47,465 bases of DNA from Erysipelatoclostridium sp. AM42-17 (GTDB lineage: Bacteria > Bacillota_I > Bacilli_A > Erysipelotrichales > Coprobacillaceae): NCBI RefSeq assembly GCF_003480255.1, contig NZ_QUIN01000019.1:1-47465 (forward strand), in the 5' to 3' direction. The notes under the pieces are model-generated. The model saw only the letters and a program-made list of their open reading frames with translations, was not told where the DNA came from and searched no databases. A program made the translations under genes and the position numbers. Of this stretch, positions 42,246 through 47,465 are shown one piece after another (position 1 is the stretch's first letter; every line of letters begins with the position of its first letter).

Positions 42246-43229
42246 ATGAAAAAGATATATATGATTGTAGCAGTTGTTGTGGCATTGTTAGTAGGGACAT
42301 TGATTTTTTTTAAATTTAAAGATCATTCTTTAGATAAAACGATTGAAAAAGTAAAGGCTTATGATCGCTATGAATTAACATGTCAAATGGAAATGGCTCA
42401 AAATGATGAACTTAAAAATTATGAAGTCAAAGTAGATTACTTAAAAAAAGAAAAAGATGAATATTATAAAGTAGAGTTATACGATAAATCGTTGAATCAA
42501 GCACAAATTATTATTCGTAACCAAGAAGGTGTTTTTGTTTTAACGCCTACCATGAACCAGATATTTAAGTTTCAAAGTGATTGGCCAACTAATAGTCCTA
42601 AGCCTTATATTTATCGTTCTTTAATTTCCTTATTAGAAAAAAATAAAGTAGAAAAGATAAAAGATGGATATAAGGTGCAAGCAAAAGTAAAGTATCCTAA
42701 TGATCAGCGTATTGTATCACAAGAAATGACCTTTGATAAAGCACTCAATCCTAAACGAGTTGTTTGTCTTGATAAAGATGAAACTGAAATTATTACAACA
42801 AAAATATCAACATTTGATCCTCATATCAAACTAAAATTATCTCAATTTAACCAAAATCAGGTTTTAAAAAAAGCTAAAAAAGAAACAAGAGTATCTTATG
42901 ATAGTTCTATTCTTTATCCGGTAGCGATGCTTGGTAGTGACTTAGATAGTGAAACCGTAAGTGTCATAGATGGGAAGAAAAATCATGTATTAAAATTTAA
43001 AGGAGAAAAGAGCTATACTGTTGTTGAATCTTATGGACGTAAAGACGATGTACAAGTCAATGTTATTCAAGATGAAGTGATTGATATGGTTGATGGTTTT
43101 GCATATTATAGTAATAATAAACTTACAATGATTAATTCTGGATTGATATGCAGTATTTATTCTCAGGACTTAACTAAAGATGAAATGGTCTCAGTCATGA
43201 CAAGTATGCAATCTTGTGCAACGAAGTAG
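42246..43229 (+). CDS. LolA-like outer-membrane-lipoprotein-sorting-fold protein, membrane-anchored
   Basis: A 327-residue exported protein. Residues 4-22 are a signal/anchor without a lipobox. The rest reads as an antiparallel beta-rich LolA-like fold: YKVELYDKSLNQAQIIIRNQ, EGVFVLTPTMNQIFKFQSDW (the open hydrophobic half-barrel) and KVKYPNDQRIVSQEMTFDKA. Proteins of this kind are found in monoderm bacteria without an outer membrane and may bind lipids. AGGAGGAAG lies before the ATG. The next gene, alr, starts 55 nt downstream on the same strand. Confidence 0.7.
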   Translation: MKKIYMIVAVVVALLVGTLIFFKFKDHSLDKTIEKVKAYDRYELTCQMEMAQNDELKNYEVKVDYLKKEKDEYYKVELYDKSLNQAQIIIRNQEGVFVLTPTMNQIFKFQSDWPTNSPKPYIYRSLISLLEKNKVEKIKDGYKVQAKVKYPNDQRIVSQEMTFDKALNPKRVVCLDKDETEIITTKISTFDPHIKLKLSQFNQNQVLKKAKKETRVSYDSSILYPVAMLGSDLDSETVSVIDGKKNHVLKFKGEKSYTVVESYGRKDDVQVNVIQDEVIDMVDGFAYYSNNKLTMINSGLICSIYSQDLTKDEMVSVMTSMQSCATK

Positions 43230-43284
43230 ATTGAATTATAAAACAAAAAAGATTATACTTATAAGGTAACTGGAGGTATGATCG

Positions 43285-44394
43285 ATGTTTCTAAAACGTG
43301 ACACATATGCACTAATTGATTTAGATCATTTAAAATATAATGTAGAAAAAGTTCATCAACAATTTAAAAGACCTTTGATGGCAGTCATCAAAGCCGATGC
43401 TTATGGACATGGATATAAAGAAGTAGCAAGTTTTTTAAAAGACTTTGACTATATAGAAATGTTTGCTGTTGCAACATTAAAAGAAGCAATAGAATTAAGA
43501 GAATTAGGAATCAAAGAAGGGATTCTTATTTTAGGGGCTATTCCTACAAGCAAAGAAGATATAGATTTAGCAATAAAATATGATATTTCTCTTTCGATGG
43601 TTTCTTTAGATTACATGCATTTACTTACTCATTTAATTGAACCACATCACAAATTAAAGATTCATATTAAATTAGATACAGGGATGCATCGAATTGGTTT
43701 GACAACAAAAGAACAATTGCATGAGTTACTTGCTACAATTAATCCTGATCAATTTGAAATTGAAGGTATCTTTACTCATTTTGCTACAGCAGATTGTGAT
43801 GATGTTGCTTATCAAAAACAAGTTGATACTTTTTATGATATGGTAGGAGACTTAAAATTTAAATATATTCATTGTTGTAACTCTGCGGCTATGGCTTATC
43901 ATGAAGATACACGTTCAAATTTAGGAAGAATTGGGATTACAATGTATGGATGTGATCCTGCCGGTAAAGAAAGTGATGAATTTAAACAAGTGATGTCACT
44001 TTATACAAAAGTGGCGATGATTAAAAAAATATATCCTGGAGAAAAAGTGGGCTATGGTTTAACTTATGAAGCAAGGCAAGAAGAATATATTGCTACGTTA
44101 CCAATAGGTTATGCTGATGGTTTTACAAGACGTAATCAAGGAAGATATGTATGGATTAATGGACAACGATATCAAATTGTAGGACGTGTATGCATGGATC
44201 AAATGATGGTACGCGTAGATGATCGTGTTCATGTTGGTGATGAAGTTGAAATTTTTGGACCTCATATTTCTTTAGAAAGCATGGCTAAAGATTTAAATAC
44301 CATTTCATATGAAATTATGTGTTTAGTTTCTAATCGTGTTCCACGCATCTATATGCAAAATGGTTCTATAAAAAAAATAGTTGAATTTAAATAG
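43285..44394 (+). CDS. alr: Alanine racemase
   Basis: A 369-residue PLP enzyme making D-alanine for peptidoglycan. The PLP lysine is Lys36 in MAVIKADAYGHGYKE. IHIKLDTGMHRIG, LGRIGITMYGCDPAG and the second catalytic Tyr region KVGYGLTYEA are conserved, as is GRVCMDQMMV near the C-terminus. GGAGGT lies 8 nt before the ATG. It is probably co-transcribed with the upstream LolA-like gene, and two hairpins follow. Confidence 0.96.
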   Translation: MFLKRDTYALIDLDHLKYNVEKVHQQFKRPLMAVIKADAYGHGYKEVASFLKDFDYIEMFAVATLKEAIELRELGIKEGILILGAIPTSKEDIDLAIKYDISLSMVSLDYMHLLTHLIEPHHKLKIHIKLDTGMHRIGLTTKEQLHELLATINPDQFEIEGIFTHFATADCDDVAYQKQVDTFYDMVGDLKFKYIHCCNSAAMAYHEDTRSNLGRIGITMYGCDPAGKESDEFKQVMSLYTKVAMIKKIYPGEKVGYGLTYEARQEEYIATLPIGYADGFTRRNQGRYVWINGQRYQIVGRVCMDQMMVRVDDRVHVGDEVEIFGPHISLESMAKDLNTISYEIMCLVSNRVPRIYMQNGSIKKIVEFK

Positions 44395-44416
44395 GCATCA
44401 TTGAGATGCCTTTTAT
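44394..44416 (+). terminator. Short hairpin after alr
   Basis: 6-bp stem GGCATC/GATGCC (44394-44399, 44405-44410), loop ATTGA, then TTTTATC. Weak alone, but just before a stronger hairpin. Confidence 0.5.
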
Positions 44417-44421
44417 CATAA

Positions 44422-44456
44422 TAAAAAAATCTAGCTGGCTGCTAGATTTTTTATTT
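44422..44456. terminator. Bidirectional terminator
   Basis: AAAAAATCTAGC/GCTAGATTTTTT (about 44424-44452), loop TGGCT, T-rich on both sides. It lies between convergent alr and the thioredoxin-fold gene. Confidence 0.88.
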
Positions 44457-44870
44457 AAATAATTGTGCTAAACGATAATATGATAGAGCACCATCTTTTT
44501 GTTTTGTCACTTTTCCTTTTTCTAAAACAAAAGTTGAAGGAACAGTACCATCTGATGTTTTAAATGTTTTTTGAATATATTTTGTTGCATCACTTTCGCT
44601 ATCTAGATTTACATAATAAATACGATCTCTACGATTTTTCTTTAAGTATTTTAAGCATACATCTTGATAATTTAAAGTTGTATTATCGCTATCTTTACCA
44701 ACAACAACGACAAAACTATCTTTATCTTTAATTTTTGATTCTAGTTTTGTTTGGCTAATTGTTGTCATTTCTACATGGGTAACAGTACGATAGCCATATA
44801 AACAAAGAAAAACAACAAGTACTAATCCAAAAACACTTATTTCTTTCCATAATTTTTTAAGTATTTTCAT
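44451..44870 (-). CDS. Membrane-anchored thioredoxin-fold protein without C-x-x-C
   Basis: A 139-residue protein with one N-terminal membrane anchor (residues 12-29) and a thioredoxin-like domain (bacteriocin-accessory/DUF6568-like). SFVVVVGKDSDNT is the first strand, RIYYVNLDSESDATKYIQK the next, and SDGTVPSTFVLEKGKVTK has the cis-Pro loop. The active-site C-x-x-C is replaced (only one Cys, in DVCLKYL), so it is not a normal oxidoreductase. GAGGAGG-type sequence precedes the ATG. Confidence 0.7.
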   Translation of the reverse strand: MKILKKLWKEISVFGLVLVVFLCLYGYRTVTHVEMTTISQTKLESKIKDKDSFVVVVGKDSDNTTLNYQDVCLKYLKKNRRDRIYYVNLDSESDATKYIQKTFKTSDGTVPSTFVLEKGKVTKQKDGALSYYRLAQLFK

Positions 44871-44961
44871 GAAAAGTCCTCCTCACTTTTATATATAATA
44901 GCAAATTTTAGTGTATGAAACAATAATAAATCGCTATCACATAAAAAACCAAAATTATAAA

Positions 44962-45017
44962 GTTGTTTTTCCTAGACAACCATCTGACTATCACGGAATG
45001 CTCAGAGCTTCCTTTTA
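44962..45017 (+). ncRNA. Possible short structured RNA or leader ending in a terminator
   Basis: In the 181-nt gap before the gene at 45052: stem GTTGT/ACAAC (44962-44966, 44976-44980), then GGAATGCT-CAG-AGCTTCC (44995-45012, one bulge) followed by TTTTAAAT, a terminator-like end. No clear promoter was found, and it could equally be the leader of the next gene. Confidence 0.3.
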
Positions 45018-45051
45018 AATCATAGTAAAATAATATGAAAAGGGGGATTAT

Positions 45052-45618
45052 ATGAAAATATCTTATTTTAATAATGAAAATATGAGTGTTTCAAATACTA
45101 TTAAAGCAGGACCTTTAAGAGGAAAAAGAATAAAAACAAGGTTATTACCTACTCAAGGATTGTTTCAACATGATTATCTTAGTAATGAAGAAGCTTTTAT
45201 ATTGTTAGGGAATACCCTTTATTATTATTTATCAGATATAAATGAGGGGGAAATTGATGAATTTAATGAAATTAGTTATCGTACAGCCATTATTTTACTT
45301 AGTGAAAGAGAAACCATTTCTAAAACGATTGCAAGTCTTCCTAAAAGAAATTTAGATTTGTATAATTTTATGCTGTTATTCAATCGTGAATCGAAAAAAA
45401 TATTTGGTCTAAAAATTATCTCTGCGGGATTAACAAGAGATATGGCACGTTCAAAAAGTGAAAAACATAATGCCGTTGCTAAAAAATTTATTTTATCACT
45501 AAGGAATCAATCACCAAAAACTTTTTCTTTATTTTGTACTGTTGTCAATAACATGTGTTATGACATAATTATGAAGATGAATGCACAAGAAAGAAAAGAA
45601 AAATACATATATAAATAA
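45052..45618 (+). CDS. Protein of unknown function
   Basis: A 188-residue, mostly helical soluble protein with a basic C-terminus (KMNAQERKEKYIYK). No signal peptide or membrane helix. Conserved-looking stretches are KAGPLRGKRIKTRLLPTQGL and LTRDMARSKSEKHNAVAKKF. AAAAGGGGGAT precedes the ATG. I do not recognise a family; nothing in the flanks (a thioredoxin-fold gene and galE, both on minus) suggests a role. Confidence 0.55.
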   Translation: MKISYFNNENMSVSNTIKAGPLRGKRIKTRLLPTQGLFQHDYLSNEEAFILLGNTLYYYLSDINEGEIDEFNEISYRTAIILLSERETISKTIASLPKRNLDLYNFMLLFNRESKKIFGLKIISAGLTRDMARSKSEKHNAVAKKFILSLRNQSPKTFSLFCTVVNNMCYDIIMKMNAQERKEKYIYK

Positions 45619-45648
45619 AAAAGCCAATCTAATGATTGACTTTTATTT
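45617..45648. terminator. Bidirectional terminator
   Basis: AAAAGCCAATC/GATTGACTTTT with one C-A mismatch and loop TAAT (about 45619-45644), with A/T runs on both sides, between the unknown gene and galE. Confidence 0.75.
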
Positions 45649-46644
45649 TAAATGAGTTTTAGCAAAGTTCCAAGTATCACGACACATGTCTTCGATATTA
45701 TGAGTTGCTTGCCAACCTAATTCTTTTTTTGCTTTAGATGGATCAGCATAGCATGTGGCAATATCTCCGGCACGACGAGGTTTAATTTCATAATTAATTT
45801 TAACACCATTTACTTTTTCAAAAGCATGGACTAATTCTAAAACGCTATATCCTTTACCGGTACCTAAATTAGTAATATGGACACCAGGTGTGTTATATTT
45901 TTCGATAGCGAGAACATGTCCTTTAGCTAAATCAACAACATGAATATAATCACGAACACCGGTACCATCTGGAGTGTCATAATCATTACCAAATACACCT
46001 AAACATGGAAGTTCACCTGTAGCTACTTTCATGATATATGGCATTAAGTTGTTAGGAATTCCTTTTGGATCTTCACCAAGTAATCCTGATTGATGAGCAC
46101 CAATTGGATTAAAATAACGAAGCAATGTAACTGACATATCTGGGCAAGCGTGTTGAACATCTGTTAAAATACGTTCCATCATTGCTTTACTTGCTCCATA
46201 TGGATTGGTTGTATCACCTAAATGACAATCTTCAGTTAATGGAACAACTTCAGGATCACCATAAACAGTTGCACTTGAACTAAATACGATGTTATTAACA
46301 TGGTATTTCTTCATCATTTTAGCAACAATCAAAGTTGTCATTAAGTTGTTAGTATAATATTCAATAGGTTTTTCTACTGATTCACCAACTGCTTTGAATG
46401 CAGCGCAATGAATAATTGAATCAATATGATTTTCTTTAAATACAGATTTTGTTTTTACTTCATCTAAAACATTAAATTCATAAAACTTAACTTCTTTTCC
46501 TGTAATATCTTTAATATATTGTAGTACTTCTGGTTTAGAATTAGAAAAATCATCAATAACAATAACTTGATGTCCTGCTTGAATTAATTCTACGCAAATA
46601 TGACTTCCAATATAACCAGTACCACCTGTTACTAATACGTTCAT
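45643..46644 (-). CDS. galE: UDP-glucose 4-epimerase
   Basis: A 333-residue short-chain dehydrogenase-fold epimerase interconverting UDP-glucose and UDP-galactose. NVLVTGGTGYIGSHICVELI binds NAD; FSSSATVYGDPEVVP (Ser of the catalytic triad) and NPYGASKAMMERI (Y-x3-K) form the active site. LRYFNPIGAH and RPRRAGDIATCYADPSKA are typical of GalE. AAGGAGG precedes the ATG. Monocistronic here, upstream of and divergent from the tRNA array. Confidence 0.96.
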   Translation of the reverse strand: MNVLVTGGTGYIGSHICVELIQAGHQVIVIDDFSNSKPEVLQYIKDITGKEVKFYEFNVLDEVKTKSVFKENHIDSIIHCAAFKAVGESVEKPIEYYTNNLMTTLIVAKMMKKYHVNNIVFSSSATVYGDPEVVPLTEDCHLGDTTNPYGASKAMMERILTDVQHACPDMSVTLLRYFNPIGAHQSGLLGEDPKGIPNNLMPYIMKVATGELPCLGVFGNDYDTPDGTGVRDYIHVVDLAKGHVLAIEKYNTPGVHITNLGTGKGYSVLELVHAFEKVNGVKINYEIKPRRAGDIATCYADPSKAKKELGWQATHNIEDMCRDTWNFAKTHLK

Positions 46645-46744
46645 ACAAGGTCCTCCTTAAGACATATATATTTTATCATTTTTTTCAAATAATGGAAAGA
46701 AAATGAGAAGTCGAAAACTTATATAAAAAAAATGAAAAAAACCG

Positions 46745-46773
46745 TTGACTTCAAAAGAATGAGATGATATTAT
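46745..46773 (+). promoter_or_regulatory. Promoter of the second tRNA array
   Basis: TTGACT (46745-46750), 17-nt spacer, TATTAT (46768-46773), 17 nt before tRNA-Val. Confidence 0.8.
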
Positions 46774-46790
46774 AAATGGGCACTGGTCAA

Positions 46791-46866
46791 GGAGGTTTAG
46801 CTCAGTTGGGAGAGCATCTGCCTTACAAGCAGAGGGTCAGCGGTTCGAGCCCGTTAACCTCCACCA
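46791..46866 (+). tRNA. tRNA-Val(TAC)
   Basis: Acceptor GGAGGTT/AACCTCC, anticodon stem TCTGC/GCAGA, loop CTTACAA (TAC), CCA encoded. One base different from the copy at 12820. Confidence 0.97.
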
Positions 46867-46878
46867 TTAATTAAATAA

Positions 46879-46954
<76 letters not shown>

Positions 46955-46958
46955 TGAT

Positions 46959-47042
46959 GGAGAGGTAGCGAAGTGGCTAAACGCGGCTGACTGTAACTCA
47001 GTTCCTAACGGTTCGGTGGTTCGAATCCACTCCTCTCCACCA
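46959..47042 (+). tRNA. tRNA-Tyr(GTA)
   Basis: 84-nt class II tRNA with acceptor GGAGAGG/CCTCTCC, loop CTGTAAC (GTA), long variable arm, CCA encoded. Confidence 0.96.
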
Positions 47043-47051
47043 TTTGAAAAT

Positions 47052-47127
47052 TGGGGTATAGCCAAGCGGTAAGGCAACAGACTTTGACTCTGTCATTGCG
47101 CCGGTTCGAATCCAGCTACCCCAGCCA
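47052..47127 (+). tRNA. tRNA-Gln(TTG)
   Basis: Acceptor TGGGGTA/TACCCCA, anticodon stem ACAGA/TCTGT, loop CTTTGAC (TTG), G discriminator, CCA encoded. Confidence 0.96.
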
Positions 47128-47131
47128 AAAT

Positions 47132-47207
47132 GACTCGCTAGCTCAGTTGGTAGAGCATCTGACTTTTAATCAGAGGGTCAGGCGTTCGAATCGCCTGCGA
47201 GTCACCA
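47132..47207 (+). tRNA. tRNA-Lys(TTT)
   Basis: Identical to the minus-strand copy at 12652; loop CTTTTAA, CCA encoded. Confidence 0.97.
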
Positions 47208-47210
47208 AAG

Positions 47211-47300
47211 GCCCAGGTGGCGAAACTGGTAGACGCACAGGACTTAAAATCCTGCGGACCTTTAAAATCCGTGCCGGTTCGATTCCGGCCCTGGGCACCA
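47211..47300 (+). tRNA. tRNA-Leu(TAA)
   Basis: 90-nt class II tRNA with acceptor GCCCAGG/CCTGGGC, anticodon stem CAGGA/TCCTG, loop CTTAAAA (TAA), long variable arm, CCA encoded. A different isoacceptor from the Leu(TAG) at 12560. Confidence 0.96.
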
Positions 47301-47309
47301 ATTAAATAA

Positions 47310-47383
47310 GCGGGTGTAGTTCAATGGTAGAACTTCAGCCTTCCAAGCTGACTACGTGGGTTCGATTCCCATCACCCGCTCCA
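47310..47383 (+). tRNA. tRNA-Gly(TCC), copy 1
   Basis: 74-nt tRNA, acceptor GCGGGTG/CACCCGC, anticodon stem TCAGC/GCTGA, loop CTTCCAA (TCC), T discriminator, CCA encoded. Confidence 0.96.
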
Positions 47384-47412
47384 TTTAAAAAATAAATAGA
47401 AGTATTATTCAT

Positions 47413-47465
47413 GCGGGTGTAGTTCAATGGTAGAACTTCAGCCTTCCAAGCTGACTACGTGGGTT
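47413..47465 (+). tRNA. tRNA-Gly(TCC), copy 2, cut by window end
   Basis: The first 53 nt of a second tRNA-Gly are identical to the copy at 47310; the sequence ends in the T-arm. The array therefore continues beyond the window. Confidence 0.93.

Overview
The window is AT-rich, densely coded DNA with strong AGGAGG-type ribosome-binding sites and many hairpin/T-tract terminators. This fits a low-GC anaerobic Bacillota. The gene mix (V-type ATPase operon, class I two-subunit fumarase, DUF4080 radical SAM protein, DUF2798, DUF554, an Rpn nuclease remnant, MscL with a zinc-ribbon tail) suggests an Erysipelotrichales/Coprobacillaceae-like gut commensal. That placement is inference from gene content. 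No rRNA, phage, insertion sequence or CRISPR array is visible, so this looks like chromosomal core.

Layout. 1-4.2 kb: three GNAT acetyltransferases, a frameshifted Pro-tRNA deacylase gene, a membrane-anchored XRE regulator, a truncated Rpn nuclease and methionine aminopeptidase. 4.2-13.1 kb: a CwlD-like amidase, tRNA-Ile/Ile/Ala, two membrane proteins including a PfoR-type PTS IIC, a SWIM/SNF2 helicase, a pentapeptide-repeat protein, an NSS transporter and a six-gene tRNA operon on the minus strand. 13.2-16.3 kb: a lone PTS IIB, a small acidic protein, DegV, an M19 dipeptidase and MscL. 16.3-16.6 kb: a probable minus-strand small RNA. 16.6-24.3 kb: RpiR regulator with fumarase alpha and beta subunits, a VanY-type carboxypeptidase, a radical SAM protein, aminopeptidase P and a DUF2798 protein behind an attenuator-like leader.

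24.5-34.4 kb: a ten-gene V-type ATPase operon (G/H-like stalk, C, half-length I, full I, K, F, E, A, B, D) ending in a strong terminator. It has two adjacent subunit I genes, and the first lacks the half that carries the essential arginine. 34.4-46.7 kb: type I dehydroquinase, DUF554, asparagine synthetase, a paraslipin/NfeD/unknown trio, a thioredoxin-like lipoprotein with DeoD and a HAD hydrolase, DUF378, a LolA-like protein, alanine racemase, a membrane thioredoxin-fold protein, an unknown protein and GalE. 46.8 kb to the end: a plus-strand tRNA array whose order partly mirrors the first tRNA operon and which runs off the window.

For a second look: (1) the ~135-nt minus-strand RNA at 16362-16497, with three hairpins exposing pyrimidine-rich CCC loops complementary to Shine-Dalgarno sequences; (2) the half-length second subunit I; (3) the leader/terminator before the DUF2798 gene; (4) terminators placed directly on the ribosome-binding site of a following co-directional gene.
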